Shown: piece by piece, positions 17,931-27,366 of the stretch | Numbering within the stretch: position 1 is the stretch's first letter | How the letters are laid out: every line of letters begins with the position of its first letter | Assembly (NCBI RefSeq): GCF_964252635.1 | Contig: NZ_CAXUNP010000011.1 | Location: forward strand, 1-64,000 | Direction: 5' to 3' | Length of the DNA stretch: 64,000 nucleotides | From: Jatrophihabitans sp964252635 | GTDB lineage: Bacteria > Actinomycetota > Actinomycetes > Mycobacteriales > Jatrophihabitantaceae | The notes under the pieces: generated by a model | Databases searched by the model: none | Seen by the model: the letters and a program-made list of their open reading frames with translations, nothing else | What the model was told of the DNA's origin: nothing | Translations under genes and position numbers: made by a program

Positions 17931-17987
17931 CGCTCCGCAAGCGTCGCTCATTCGATTTCTCTGTTCGCTCCGCAAGCGTCGCTCATT
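17931..17987 (-). repeat. Double copy of the start/stop-codon repeat between cysNC and cysQ
   Basis: Two copies of CGCTCCGCAAGCGTCGCTCA (plus strand) lie at 17931-17950 and 17966-17985, 35 bp apart. On the minus strand the first copy supplies the TGA stop of cysNC (in ATGAGCGACGC), and the second ends in GGAGCGAGGGCCGA just before the cysQ ATG. The core is identical to that of the 65-bp array upstream of kup. Confidence 0.88.
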
Positions 17988-19836
17988 CGGTGATGCGCTC
18001 GACGAGGTCGAGCACGAGCGTGGCCTGGGCGGCCGCGTCGCCGTCCTCGGGGCGCAGCCGCAGGTGCGGCGACTCGGGCGCCTCGTAGGGGTCGTCGACA
18101 CCGGTGAAGTGGGTGATCTCGCCGGCGCGGGCCTTCGCGTACATGCCCTTCGGGTCACGGGCCTCGCAGACGGCCAGCGGGGTGTCGACGAAGATCTCGG
18201 CGAACGGCAGGCCGGCCTCGGCGTGGGTCGCGCGGGCCCGCTCGCGGTCGGCCGCGTACGGGCTGACCAGCGACACGACGGCCACCACGCCGGCGTCGGC
18301 CAGCAGCTTCGCGACCTCGCCGACACGGCGCACGTTCTCGGCGCGGTCCTCGGCCGAGAAACCCAGGTTGCTGTTGAGCCCGTGCCGTAGGTTGTCACCG
18401 TCGAGCAGGTAGGCGGGGCGCCCGGACGCGACCAGACGGCGTTCGAGCTCGGCCGCCACGCTGGACTTCCCGGACCCGGACAGCCCGGTGAGCCAGACCG
18501 TCATGCCCTGGGTGGCGCGCTCCTGGCGTTGCACCGAGCCCGAGTGCCAGACGACCTGCGACTCGCGCTGCGACGGGCCGGTGATCATGCCGGCAGCGAC
18601 CGTGCTGTTCGTGGCCTCGTCGACCAGGATGAAGCTGCCGGTCTCGCGGCTGCGTCGGTACGCGTCGAACAGCAGGGGCTGCTGGGTGCGCAGCCGCACC
18701 CGGCCGATCTCGTTGAGGCTCAGGCCGTCGGCCGTCTCGTCGCGGTGCAGGGTGTTGATGTCGAGGCGGTAGTCGAGCTCACGCACCACGGCCCGCGTCG
18801 AGCGGGTGGTGTGCTGGATCGTGTACCGCGCGCCGGGCGTCAGGCGGGCCTCGGAGGACATCCACGACACCATGGCGTCGATGTCCTGGCCGACGTGCGG
18901 GCGGTTGTGCGGGCGGCAGATCAGGTCGCCGCGGGCGATGTCGATGTCGTCGCTGAGCTCGACGGTGACCGCCTGACCGGCGAAGGCCTCGTCGACGCCG
19001 ACCCCGCCGGGCTTCCAGATCGCCGTGATAGACGTGGTGAACCCCGACGGCAGCACGGTGACCTCGTCACCGTTGCGGATGACGCCGCTCGCGATGGTGC
19101 CCGCGTAGCCGCGGAAGTCGTGGAGGTCGCCGTGGGCGGCCTGCTGCGGGCGGATGACGTACTGCACCGGCAGCCGGACGTCGATCAGGTTGCGGTCGGA
19201 CGCGATGTGGATGTCCTCGAGATGGTGCAGCAGCGAGGCGCCCTCGTACCAGGGCATGGCCTGGCTGCGTTCGACGACGTTGTCGCCGGTCAGCGCCGAC
19301 ATCGGGATGAAGGTCAGGTCGCTGACCTCGAGCTTGGTCGCGAAGCGGCGGAAGTCGTCGCGGATCTCCTCGTAGCGCTCGCGGGAGAAGTCGACGAGGT
19401 CCATCTTGTTGATGCAGACGACCAGGTGCGGGATGCCGAGCAGCGCCGCCAGGAACGCGTGCCGACGCGACTGCTCGAGCACGCCGTTGCGCGCGTCGAT
19501 GAGGATCAGCGCGACGTCGGCCGTCGAGGCGCCGGTGACCATGTTGCGGGTGTACTGGATGTGGCCCGGGGTGTCGGCGATGATGAACTTGCGCTTGGGG
19601 GTCGCGAAGTACCGGTACGCGACATCGATGGTGATGCCCTGCTCCCGTTCGGCGCGCAGGCCGTCGGTCAGCAACGACAGGTCCGGGGCGTCGCCCCCGC
19701 GCGACTGGGTCGTCTTCTCGACCGCGGACAGCTGGTCCTCGAAGATGGCCTTGGAGTCGAAGAGCAACCGGCCGATGAGGGTGGACTTCCCGTCGTCGAC
19801 AGAACCCGCGGTCGCAAGCCGCAGTAACTGGGACAT
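17983..19836 (-). CDS. cysNC: Sulfate adenylyltransferase subunit 1/APS kinase fusion (CysN-CysC)
   Basis: The 617-residue fusion has an N-terminal GTPase of the CysN type (GSVDDGKSTLIGRLL, DTPGH, NKMD) with EF-Tu-like domains to about residue 430. It ends with an APS kinase of about 180 residues (GLSGSGKSSVAAELE, DGDNLRHGLN). CysN with CysD makes APS from sulfate and ATP, driven by GTP; CysC phosphorylates APS to PAPS. Its ATG overlaps the cysD stop (TGATG), giving coupled translation. The fused form is usual in mycobacteria and relatives. Its stop codon lies inside a repeat. Confidence 0.95.
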   Translation of the reverse strand: MSQLLRLATAGSVDDGKSTLIGRLLFDSKAIFEDQLSAVEKTTQSRGGDAPDLSLLTDGLRAEREQGITIDVAYRYFATPKRKFIIADTPGHIQYTRNMVTGASTADVALILIDARNGVLEQSRRHAFLAALLGIPHLVVCINKMDLVDFSRERYEEIRDDFRRFATKLEVSDLTFIPMSALTGDNVVERSQAMPWYEGASLLHHLEDIHIASDRNLIDVRLPVQYVIRPQQAAHGDLHDFRGYAGTIASGVIRNGDEVTVLPSGFTTSITAIWKPGGVGVDEAFAGQAVTVELSDDIDIARGDLICRPHNRPHVGQDIDAMVSWMSSEARLTPGARYTIQHTTRSTRAVVRELDYRLDINTLHRDETADGLSLNEIGRVRLRTQQPLLFDAYRRSRETGSFILVDEATNSTVAAGMITGPSQRESQVVWHSGSVQRQERATQGMTVWLTGLSGSGKSSVAAELERRLVASGRPAYLLDGDNLRHGLNSNLGFSAEDRAENVRRVGEVAKLLADAGVVAVVSLVSPYAADRERARATHAEAGLPFAEIFVDTPLAVCEARDPKGMYAKARAGEITHFTGVDDPYEAPESPHLRLRPEDGDAAAQATLVLDLVERITE

Positions 19837-20747
19837 CAGAAATAACCTTCCTTCTTGCGGTCCTCCATGCCGGCCTCACTGATCCGGTCGTCGGCGCGGG
19901 TGGCGCCGCGCTCGGTGAGGCGGGCGGCGGCAACCTCGACCACCACGGCGGCGGCATCCGCGGCAACGGACTCGACACAGCCGGTGCAGGTGGCGTCGCC
20001 GATCGTCCGGAAGCGCACCGTCGCGCGGTACGGGGTCTCGTCGGGCTCGGGCGTGATGAAGCGGTTGACGGCCAGCAGCATGCCGTCGCGCTCGACGACC
20101 TCGCGCTCGTGCGCGTAGTACAGCTCGGGCAGGTCGATGCCCTCGGCCTCGATGTAGGACCAGATGTCGAGCTCGGTCCAGTTCGACAGCGGGAACACCC
20201 GGATGTTCTCGCCCTTGCGGTGCCGGCCGTTGTACAGGCTCCACAGCTCCGGACGCTGGTTGCGGGGGTCCCACTGGCCGAACTCGTCGCGGAAGCTGAA
20301 CACCCGCTCCTTGGCGCGGGCCTTCTCCTCGTCGCGCCGGGCGCCGCCGAAGACGGCACCGAACCGGTTCTCGGTGATGCCGCGCAGCAGCGTCACCGTC
20401 TGCAGCCGGTTGCGGGTGGCTCGGGGGCCGGTGTCCTCGACCGAGCGTCCGGCGTCGATGTCGTCCTGGACGCTGGCCACGATGAGCCGCAGGCCGTACT
20501 TCTCGACCGTCCGGTCGCGGAACGCGAGCACCTCGTCGAAGTTCTCGCCGGTGTCGACGTGCATCACCGGGAACGGGACGGGCGCCGGCCAGAACGCCTT
20601 GACGGCCAGGTGGAGCATGACCACCGAGTCCTTGCCGCCCGAGAACAGCAGCGCCGGCTTCTCGATGGTGGCGGCCACCTCACGGAAGATCTGCACGGCC
20701 TCCGACTCGAGCTTGTCCAGGTGGGACAGCTCATAGGACACGGTCAT
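19836..20747 (-). CDS. cysD: Sulfate adenylyltransferase subunit 2 (CysD)
   Basis: The 303-residue protein has the PP-loop SGGKDSVVMLHLAVKAF and the family's GGARRDEEKARAKER and C-terminal AGMEDRKKEGYF. It adenylates sulfate with ATP as partner of CysN. The ATG at 20747 follows GACGAGGAGACC; a longer open frame upstream has no family similarity. It is the first gene of cysD-cysNC-cysQ. A possible -10 element, TACGAT on the minus strand at 20828-20823, lies in the divergent gap towards the CDF transporter gene. Confidence 0.94.
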   Translation of the reverse strand: MTVSYELSHLDKLESEAVQIFREVAATIEKPALLFSGGKDSVVMLHLAVKAFWPAPVPFPVMHVDTGENFDEVLAFRDRTVEKYGLRLIVASVQDDIDAGRSVEDTGPRATRNRLQTVTLLRGITENRFGAVFGGARRDEEKARAKERVFSFRDEFGQWDPRNQRPELWSLYNGRHRKGENIRVFPLSNWTELDIWSYIEAEGIDLPELYYAHEREVVERDGMLLAVNRFITPEPDETPYRATVRFRTIGDATCTGCVESVAADAAAVVVEVAAARLTERGATRADDRISEAGMEDRKKEGYF

Positions 20748-20899
20748 GGTGCGCGGTCTCCTCGTCAGAACGGTCTGGTGGGCCGGGTCGGGTGCGTCCC
20801 TGGGCCAACGTCCGGAGCCGCGATCGTATTGCCTCCACCTCGGTGCCCGGCCCGTCACCTCCGGGATTCGGCGACGGGGACGCTGGGCACGCTGCTGCC

Positions 20900-21928
20900 G
20901 TGACGTCCGCAGACCAAGAGGCACCGCCCCTGCAAAGCCCCGTGGCCCCCGCCGGCGAGGGCGAGGGTGAGAGCAGTCTCACCGTGCTGCTCGCCCTGGG
21001 CGCCAACCTCGGCGTGGGTGTGCTCAAGCTCGCCGCCGGGCTGATCACGGGTTCGGCGGCGCTGCTGTCCGAGGCCGCCCACTCGGCCGGTGACTGCACG
21101 ACCGAGATCTTCCTGCTCACGGGGCAGAAGCGCTCCCAGCGCCCGGCCGACCGCACGCACCCGTTCGGCTACGGCAAGGAGCGTTACTTCTACTCCATGC
21201 TGGCCGCCGTCGCGATCTTCGTCTCCGGCGCCGCGTTCTCCTTCTACCAGGGCATCTCGACCATCATCGACGGCGAGGAGTCGAAGATGGTGTGGATCAA
21301 CTACCCGGTCCTGCTGTTCGCCGCCGTGCTCGAGGGCACCTCGTTACGACAGGCCGCGAAGCAGATGCAGGGGGAGACGCGACGGCTGCGGCAGACCGTC
21401 CTGCAGTACCTGAAGACGCCGCGGGACCCCACCGTCGAGAGCGTGCTGCTCGAGGACAGCGCGGCCATCATCGGTCTGCTGTTCGCCGCCATCGGCGTGG
21501 CCCTGCACCAGCTCACCGGCTCGGCCGTCTACGACGGTGCGGCGTCGATCGCCATCGGGCTGCTGCTGCTGACGGTCTCGGGCACGCTGACCCGGGCGTG
21601 CAAGAACCTGCTGGTCGGCGTGCAGGCCGACCCCCGGTTCGTCCGGGAGATCGAGGCCTGGCTCGAGGAGCAGCCCGAGGTCGACGACGTCGTCGACCTG
21701 TTGACCATGCTCACCGGCACCGACAGCGTCCTGCTGTGCGCCCGGGTCGACTTCATCGACGCCACCACGGGCAGCGAGCTGGAGGAGGCCTGCGTGCGCC
21801 TCGACACCGAGTTGCGCCAGAAGTGGTCGACCCTCGACGAGATCTTCATCCAACCCGCGCCACGGCTGGACGTCGGCATGCGGGAACGGGTTCAGGAGCG
21901 CTACGGACGTGCCCTCGCCGAGGAGTGA
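20900..21928 (+). CDS. Cation diffusion facilitator family transporter
   Basis: The 342-residue product has about six membrane helices from residue 26 and a soluble C-terminal domain. CDF metal-site residues appear in LLSEAAHSAGDCTTE and LLEDSAAIIGLLFA. Family members export Zn2+, Fe2+, Co2+ or Mn2+ in exchange for protons; the metal is not evident. RTHPFGYGKERYFYSMLA is a typical conserved loop. The GTG start faces away from cysD with 152 bp between the genes. Confidence 0.88.
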   Translation: MTSADQEAPPLQSPVAPAGEGEGESSLTVLLALGANLGVGVLKLAAGLITGSAALLSEAAHSAGDCTTEIFLLTGQKRSQRPADRTHPFGYGKERYFYSMLAAVAIFVSGAAFSFYQGISTIIDGEESKMVWINYPVLLFAAVLEGTSLRQAAKQMQGETRRLRQTVLQYLKTPRDPTVESVLLEDSAAIIGLLFAAIGVALHQLTGSAVYDGAASIAIGLLLLTVSGTLTRACKNLLVGVQADPRFVREIEAWLEEQPEVDDVVDLLTMLTGTDSVLLCARVDFIDATTGSELEEACVRLDTELRQKWSTLDEIFIQPAPRLDVGMRERVQERYGRALAEE

Positions 21929-21974
21929 GGCGTTCCCGTCCGGGAGTGTGCGCGACGTCGGGCACCATGGGTGG

Positions 21975-22814
21975 GTGACCACGACCGGCCTGGCGACGCA
22001 GCTCGACGAACTGCGTGAGCGGTTGCGGCTGGGCGGCGCGGTGGTGCTCAGCGGCGCCGGGCTGTCGACGGAGTCGGGGATCCCGGACTACCGCGGGCCG
22101 ACGGGCGCGCAGCGCACCAACAGCCCGATGACCTACCAGGAGTTCGTCGGCTCGCCCGCGGGCCGGCACCGCTACTGGGCGCGCAGCTTCCTCGGCTGGG
22201 CGCAGATGGCCGAGGCGCGCCCCAACGCCGGCCACCGAGCGGTGGCCGAGCTCCAGCAGCTCGGGGTGCTCGACGGGATCATCACCCAGAACGTCGACGG
22301 CCTGCACCAGGCGGCCGGGGCGCACGGCGTCATCGAGTTGCACGGCGGGCTCGACGTCGTCGTCTGCCTGGAGTGCGGCAAGCGCGAGGCGCGGCGGACG
22401 CTGGACGGCCGATTGCGCGTGCTGAACCCGGACTTCCACGCCCGCGCCACCCGGGTCAATCCGGACGGAGACGCCGAGATCGCCGACGACCAGCTCGACG
22501 GCTTCGTGATGGCGCGGTGCCGGTACTGCGACGCCGACCTGGTCAAGCCCGACGTCGTCTTCTTCGGCGAGAACGTGCCCAAACCTCGCGTCGAGGCTTG
22601 CTACGCCCTGGTCGAGAACGCCCGCTCGCTGGTCGTGCTGGGCTCGTCGCTGACCGTCATGTCAGGGCTCCGGTTCGTCCGCCGGGCCGCCAAGCTCGGC
22701 ATCGACGTCACGATCGTCAACCAGGGCGAGACCCGGGGCGACCCCCTGGCCGACCGCAAGCTCGAGCTACCGCTCGGGGATTCGCTCACTGCGCTGGCCG
22801 ACGCCCTGCGCTGA
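21975..22814 (+). CDS. Sir2-family NAD-dependent protein deacylase
   Basis: A 279-residue sirtuin with GAGLSTESGIPDYRGP, TQNVDGLHQAAG, the catalytic His in IELHGGL, four zinc cysteines (CLECG and CRYCD) and a late GSSLTV. The PMTYQEFVGSPAGRHRYWAR stretch after the Rossmann motif is characteristic of the SIRT4-like (class II) group. Such enzymes remove acetyl or longer acyl groups from lysines using NAD. The GTG at 21975 is chosen because the family N-terminus begins there. Confidence 0.92.
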   Translation: MTTTGLATQLDELRERLRLGGAVVLSGAGLSTESGIPDYRGPTGAQRTNSPMTYQEFVGSPAGRHRYWARSFLGWAQMAEARPNAGHRAVAELQQLGVLDGIITQNVDGLHQAAGAHGVIELHGGLDVVVCLECGKREARRTLDGRLRVLNPDFHARATRVNPDGDAEIADDQLDGFVMARCRYCDADLVKPDVVFFGENVPKPRVEACYALVENARSLVVLGSSLTVMSGLRFVRRAAKLGIDVTIVNQGETRGDPLADRKLELPLGDSLTALADALR

Positions 22815-22870
22815 GGCCCGATCGGGGCTGTCCGGTATTCGGTGTCGGCGCGGAGCAGGCGCGATCTAGG

Positions 22871-23488
22871 GTGACGCCTGTGCTGGTGTCGATGCTCGCG
22901 TTCCTCCTCGCGGCCGGGGTGATCGTCGTGCTCCCCGGGCCGGACACCCTGGTCGTGGTGCGCAGCATCCTGGTCGGCGGACGTCGCCGCGGGGTGGCTG
23001 CGGTGGCCGGCATCCAGTCAGGGCTGGTGGTCTGGATCGTGGCGGCCGCGTTGGGCCTGGCCGCCCTGCTCCGCGCCAGCGAGATCGCCTTCGACGTGCT
23101 GCGGGTGGCCGGTGCCGTCTACCTGGTCTGGCTCGGGGTGCAGAGCTGGCGCGGCAGAGGCGACGACAGGCTCGCGGCGACCAGGGGCGGGCTGCTGGGC
23201 ACCGGCTTCCGTGGTGGGCTGCTGTCCAACCTGCTCAACCCCAAGATCGGCGTGTTCTTCGTGACCTTCCTGCCCGGGTTCATCCCGCGGGGCTACCCGG
23301 TGGCGGCCACGACCCTGCTGTTCGGTGCCGTGTTCGTCGCGATCAACATCGCCTATCAGGTGCTGCTGGTCGTCCTCGCCACCCGCATCACCGGCCTGAT
23401 GGGGCGCCGATCGGTGCGCCGGCGGCTCGAGCGCGTCACCGGGGCCGTGTTGATCGGGTTCGGCGTGCGGCTCGCGACCGAGGGCTGA
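22871..23488 (+). CDS. LysE-family exporter
   Basis: A 205-residue membrane protein with about six helices. It has the LysE/RhtB signature VIVVLPGPDTLVVVRSILVG near the start, AVYLVWLGVQSWR and NLLNPKIGVFFVTFLPGF. These exporters expel amino acids or similar metabolites. The GTG start gives the normal family length. It lies 56 bp after the sirtuin gene and could be co-transcribed. Confidence 0.9.
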   Translation: MTPVLVSMLAFLLAAGVIVVLPGPDTLVVVRSILVGGRRRGVAAVAGIQSGLVVWIVAAALGLAALLRASEIAFDVLRVAGAVYLVWLGVQSWRGRGDDRLAATRGGLLGTGFRGGLLSNLLNPKIGVFFVTFLPGFIPRGYPVAATTLLFGAVFVAINIAYQVLLVVLATRITGLMGRRSVRRRLERVTGAVLIGFGVRLATEG

Positions 23489-23623
23489 ACACCCGGCCCC
23501 GGGGCCCGAATGTCGGTGGTCACTGGCGCAACAGGCGTCTCATAGGCCACAATGACTTAACACACCCGCTGTGCGGACGGAATCGCTGGGGAAGGCGTCG
23601 CCGTCGAATCAGGGAGGTGTGCG

Positions 23624-24172
23624 ATGTCCGATACCCGAACGGGTGTCACCGGCCACGGTCAGGGTGCTGCCCGTGGGGGTCCGTCGACCCGTGGTGTGGT
23701 GTTCATGCACTGCTGCCCGTCGGCGCTCGCCCCACACGTCGAGTGGGCGCTGGCCGGTGTGCTGTCACGCCCGGCGCGCCTGCAGTGGAGCGCCCAGCCC
23801 GCTGCCCCGTCGCACCTGCGCGCCGAGGTGGCCTGGTCCGGTCCGATCGGTACCGCGGCGGCCCTGTGCGCGGCCTTGCGCGCCTGGCCGATGCTCGTGT
23901 TCGAGGTGACCGAGGACGCGACGTCGGCCAGCGACGGCGAGCGGCTCGCCTACGTTCCCGGGCGGGGCTTCCACCGCAGCCTCGTATCGGTCAGCGGGGA
24001 CGTGCTGATCGGTGAGGAGCGGCTGCGCGGGCTGCTGTCCCGCGCGCGCACCGTCGAGGACTACCAGCACGGGGTCGCCGAGCTGCTCGGCACCGCGTGG
24101 GACGCCGAACTCGAGCCCTACCGGCAGGGCGGCGACGGCGCCCCCGTCACGCTGCTGCATCAGGTCGTCTGA
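23624..24172 (+). CDS. DUF3145 protein
   Basis: The 182-residue protein matches the actinobacterial DUF3145 family: RGVVFMHCCPSALAPHVEWA, then LRAEVAWSGPIGTAAALCAA and the end GDGAPVTLLHQVV. It is soluble and has no recognised catalytic motif; function is unknown. Translation starts at an ATG behind a very strong ribosome site (AGGGAGGTGTGCG). The gene often lies near lipid genes in actinomycetes, and here it converges with the fab operon. Confidence 0.85.
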   Translation: MSDTRTGVTGHGQGAARGGPSTRGVVFMHCCPSALAPHVEWALAGVLSRPARLQWSAQPAAPSHLRAEVAWSGPIGTAAALCAALRAWPMLVFEVTEDATSASDGERLAYVPGRGFHRSLVSVSGDVLIGEERLRGLLSRARTVEDYQHGVAELLGTAWDAELEPYRQGGDGAPVTLLHQVV

Positions 24173-24197
24173 ACGACGTCGTCTAGATCCTTCCTCT

Positions 24198-24342
24198 GAC
24201 GCGTGGATCTTCCTGCGCCGGTGTCGTGGTGACGTACGGCACGCAGGAAGATCGTTATTCGAGCCCGCCGACGCGTGGATCTTCCTGCGCCGGTGTCGTG
24301 GTGACGTACGGCACACAGGAAGATCGCTACTCGAGTGCGCGA
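24198..24342. repeat. Two tandem 72-bp hairpin units
   Basis: Two near-identical 72-bp units begin at about 24200 and 24272. Each holds the inverted repeat GATCTTCCTG...CAGGAAGATC (arms 24206-24217 with 24242-24253, and 24278-24289 with 24314-24325) around a conserved loop of about 24 nt with GTGTCGTGGTGACGTACGG. They sit between the convergent ends of the DUF3145 gene and accD. They may act as a bidirectional terminator or be REP-like elements; no T-run follows the stems. Confidence 0.85.
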
Positions 24343-24370
24343 CGTAGGCAACCGCGCAACGGGATCGCCG

Positions 24371-25786
24371 TCACAGCGGGATGTTGCCGTGCGCGCCGCG
24401 GCCGCTGGGCGCCTCGGCCAGGGCCTGGGCCAGCGCGGCCCGGGTGTGCCGCGGCTCGATCAGCTCGTCGACGACCCCGAGTTCCATGGCCCGACCGACG
24501 CCGCCGGCGATGCGCTCGTGCTCGGCGGCCAGCGACGCGTGCAGCGCCTCCCGCTCACCGGGCGGTGCCGCGGCGAGCTTCTTGCGGTGCAGGATGCCGA
24601 CCGCGGCCGACGCGCCCATGACGGCGACCTCGGCCTCCGGCCACGCGAAGACCTTCGTCGCCCCGAGCGAGCGCGAGTTCATAGCGATGTAGGCGCCGCC
24701 GTAGGTCTTACGGGTCACCAACGTCACCCGCGGCACCACCGATTCGCCGAACGCGTGCAGCAGCTTGGCGCCGCGACGCACGATGCCGTCCCACTCCTGG
24801 CCGACGCCGGGCAGGTAGCCGGGGACGTCGACGAGCACGACCAGCGGCACACCGAACGCGTCGCACATCCGCACGAAGCGGGCCGCCTTCTCGGCCGACG
24901 GCGAGTCCAGGCAGCCGCCGAGCCGCAGCGGGTTGTTGGCGATCACGCCGACCGTCCGGCCGGTCAGCCGACCGAGCCCGGTGACGATGTTGGGGGCCCA
25001 CTTCTCGTGCAGCTCCAGGAAACCGCCCTCGTCGAGCAGCGCCGCGACGATCGGGTGCACGTCGTAGGCGCGCTTGGGGTTGTCGGGCAGCAACGACTTG
25101 ATGTCGTGGTCGGGGCCGAGCTGGGTGAGGTCGAAGCTGCCCTGCCGCGCCAGCAGGGAGGTGACCGACTGCGCCGCGGCGTAGGCGGCCTCCTCGTCGT
25201 CGGTGACGACGTGCACGACGCCGGAGCGCCGGCCGTGGGTGTCGGGGCCGCCGAGGGACTCCATGTCGACGTTCTCGCCGGTGACCGACCGGACGACGTC
25301 CGGGCCCGTGACGAACACGCGCCCGCCCGTCGACATGATCACGACGTCGGTCAGGGCCGGGCCGTACGCCGCACCGCCGGCGGCCGGGCCGAGCACGACC
25401 GAGATCTGTGGGACCCGGCCGGAGGCGCGGATCATGGCCTGGAAGACGAGGCCCACCGCGTGCAGGGCCAGCACCCCCTCGGCCAGGCGCGCGCCGCCGG
25501 AGTGCCAGAGCCCGATGACCGGCACCCGCTCGCGGACGGCGGTGTCGATCGCGTCGACGATGTGCCGGCACCCGGCCTCGCCCATCGCGCCGCCCATAAC
25601 GGTGGCGTCGGTGCAGTAGGAGATCGTCGGGTTGCCGTTGATGCGCCCGCGGGCGGCCACCACGCCGCTGTCGTCACGCGGACGCAGCAGCTCGGTGGTG
25701 CCGACGTCGAACAGGTGCTCGAGGCGCAGGACCGGGTCGCGCGGGTCGCGTTGCTCGACGGCCGGGGGAGTGGCGAGGGCGGTCAT
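24371..25786 (-). CDS. Acyl-CoA carboxylase carboxyltransferase (AccD6-like)
   Basis: The 471-residue product is a carboxyltransferase beta subunit with both oxyanion-hole motifs, GPAAGGAAYGPALTD and RKTYGGAYIAMNSRSLGA, and LGGCLDSPSAEKAARFVRMCD. It moves CO2 from carboxybiotin to acetyl- or propionyl-CoA; in this operon malonyl-CoA supply for fatty acid synthesis is most likely, as for AccD6 of mycobacteria. The biotin-carrying alpha subunit is not in the window. The ATG has AGGAGAACCC before it, and the gene follows fabF by 14 bp. Confidence 0.92.
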   Translation of the reverse strand: MTALATPPAVEQRDPRDPVLRLEHLFDVGTTELLRPRDDSGVVAARGRINGNPTISYCTDATVMGGAMGEAGCRHIVDAIDTAVRERVPVIGLWHSGGARLAEGVLALHAVGLVFQAMIRASGRVPQISVVLGPAAGGAAYGPALTDVVIMSTGGRVFVTGPDVVRSVTGENVDMESLGGPDTHGRRSGVVHVVTDDEEAAYAAAQSVTSLLARQGSFDLTQLGPDHDIKSLLPDNPKRAYDVHPIVAALLDEGGFLELHEKWAPNIVTGLGRLTGRTVGVIANNPLRLGGCLDSPSAEKAARFVRMCDAFGVPLVVLVDVPGYLPGVGQEWDGIVRRGAKLLHAFGESVVPRVTLVTRKTYGGAYIAMNSRSLGATKVFAWPEAEVAVMGASAAVGILHRKKLAAAPPGEREALHASLAAEHERIAGGVGRAMELGVVDELIEPRHTRAALAQALAEAPSGRGAHGNIPL

Positions 25787-25800
25787 GGGTTCTCCTGGAC

Positions 25801-27033
25801 TCAGGCCTTGCGGAACACGAGGGACGCGTTGTGGCCGCCGAAGCCGAAGGAGTCGTTGACGGCGGCGGTGACGCGCATCTCGCGGGCCTCGCGCGGGACG
25901 TCGAGCTTGAGCTCGTCGTCCGGGTCGTCGAGGTTGATGGTCGGTGGCACGACGTCGTGGAACACCGAGAGCACGGTGGCGACCGACTCGATGGCACCGG
26001 CGGCGCCGAGCAGGTGCCCGGTCATCGACTTGGTGCCGGTGACGACGGTGTCCTCACCGAACAGATCGGCGACGGCGCCCGCCTCGCCCATGTCGCCGAC
26101 GGGCGTCGACGTGGCGTGGGCGTTGACGTGGACGATGTCGTCGAAACCGAGCCCTGAACGGCGGATCGCGAGCTCGAGCGCGCGCACCTGTCCGGACTTG
26201 TCGGGCTGGACGATGTCGTAGGCGTCGGAGGTGATGCCGGCGCCGGCGAGCACCGCGTACGGCGTGCGGCCCCGTGCGGCGGCCGACGACGCGCGCTCGA
26301 GTACGAGGGCACCCGCGCCCTCACCGAGGACGAAGCCGTCGCGGCCCTTGTCCCACGGCCGGGAGGCGGCCTGCGGTTCGTCGTTGCGGGTCGACATCGC
26401 GCGCATCTGCGCGAACCCGGCGATGTTCAGCGGGTGGATGCAGGCCTCGGTGCCGCCGACGAGCACGACGTCGGCGCGGTCGAGCTGCAGCAGGTCCAGG
26501 CCGTACGCGACCGCCTCGGACCCGGACGCGCAGGCGCTGACGCAGGTGTGCACGCCGGCCTGGGCGCCGATGTCGAGCCCGACGTAGGCAGCCGGGCCGT
26601 TCGGCATGTTCATCGGGATCAGCAGCGGGGAGACACGGCCGGGTCCCTTCTCCAGCATGGTGTCGTACTGGGCCAGCAGGCTGGTGACGCCGCCGATACC
26701 GGTGCCCATGACGACCGCGACGCGGGTGGGTTCGAGCCCGGCCTCGGAGGCGGTGCCCTCGAACCCGGCGTCGGCCCAGGCCTCGTGGGCGGCGACCAGC
26801 GCGGCCTGCTCGCTGCGGTCGAGCCGGCGGGCCTGCTTGCGCGGCAGCACCTCGGCCGGGTCGACGGCCATCGGGGCGGCGATGCGCACGGTCAGGTCGG
26901 TGGCCCAGTCGTCGGTCAGGGCGACGGCGCCGGACCGTCCTTCGAGCAGGCCGGACCAGAACGTGGCGACGTCGCCACCGAGCGGCGTGGTGGCGCCGAG
27001 CCCGGTGACGACGACGTCCTCATGCGTGGCCAT
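25801..27033 (-). CDS. fabF: 3-oxoacyl-ACP synthase II (FabF/KasA)
   Basis: A 410-residue condensing enzyme. Active-site residues are Cys in VSACASGSEA, His in NAHATSTPVGD and His in MTGHLLGAAGA, and the C-terminus has NDSFGFGGHNAS. It elongates acyl-ACP with malonyl-ACP in type II fatty acid synthesis. The start ATG lies two bases after the acpP stop. There is only one KAS II gene here, unlike the kasA-kasB pair of mycobacteria. Confidence 0.95.
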   Translation of the reverse strand: MATHEDVVVTGLGATTPLGGDVATFWSGLLEGRSGAVALTDDWATDLTVRIAAPMAVDPAEVLPRKQARRLDRSEQAALVAAHEAWADAGFEGTASEAGLEPTRVAVVMGTGIGGVTSLLAQYDTMLEKGPGRVSPLLIPMNMPNGPAAYVGLDIGAQAGVHTCVSACASGSEAVAYGLDLLQLDRADVVLVGGTEACIHPLNIAGFAQMRAMSTRNDEPQAASRPWDKGRDGFVLGEGAGALVLERASSAAARGRTPYAVLAGAGITSDAYDIVQPDKSGQVRALELAIRRSGLGFDDIVHVNAHATSTPVGDMGEAGAVADLFGEDTVVTGTKSMTGHLLGAAGAIESVATVLSVFHDVVPPTINLDDPDDELKLDVPREAREMRVTAAVNDSFGFGGHNASLVFRKA

Positions 27034-27035
27034 TG

Positions 27036-27278
27036 TCAGGCGTTCGACTCGATGTACTTGACGGCGTCGCCGACGGTCTTGAGCTTGGGCAGCTCGTCGT
27101 CGGGGATCTTGACGCCGAACTGCTCCTCGGCCGCCATCGCCACCTCGACCATCGACAGCGAGTCGACGTCGAGGTCGTCGACGAAGCTCTTCTCGTCGCT
27201 GACGTCGCCGGGCTCGACGTCGGCGACGTCGTTGAGGATGGAGGCGAGGCCGGAACGGATCTCGTCGGCACTGGGCAC
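27036..27278 (-). CDS. acpP: Acyl carrier protein
   Basis: An 80-residue acidic protein with the phosphopantetheine site DLDVDSLSMVE, in which the Ser is modified. It carries the growing acyl chain between the Fab enzymes. It lies between fabH and fabF, as in Streptomyces and Mycobacterium (acpM). It lacks the long C-terminal extension of mycobacterial AcpM. Start ATG is preceded by GAGAGGACC. Confidence 0.96.
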   Translation of the reverse strand: MPSADEIRSGLASILNDVADVEPGDVSDEKSFVDDLDVDSLSMVEVAMAAEEQFGVKIPDDELPKLKTVGDAVKYIESNA

Positions 27279-27366
27279 TGGGGTGGTCCTCTCTCATCGG
27301 GTGGTGCTGTCGGGTGGTGCTGGTGATGCGGGTCGGTGACGCCGTACCCGGCGGGTGCCGCGGACG

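Noticed and set aside
24198..24342. CRISPR or IS end
   Set aside because: Only two units without spacers, and no transposase in the flanks; kept as hairpin repeats.
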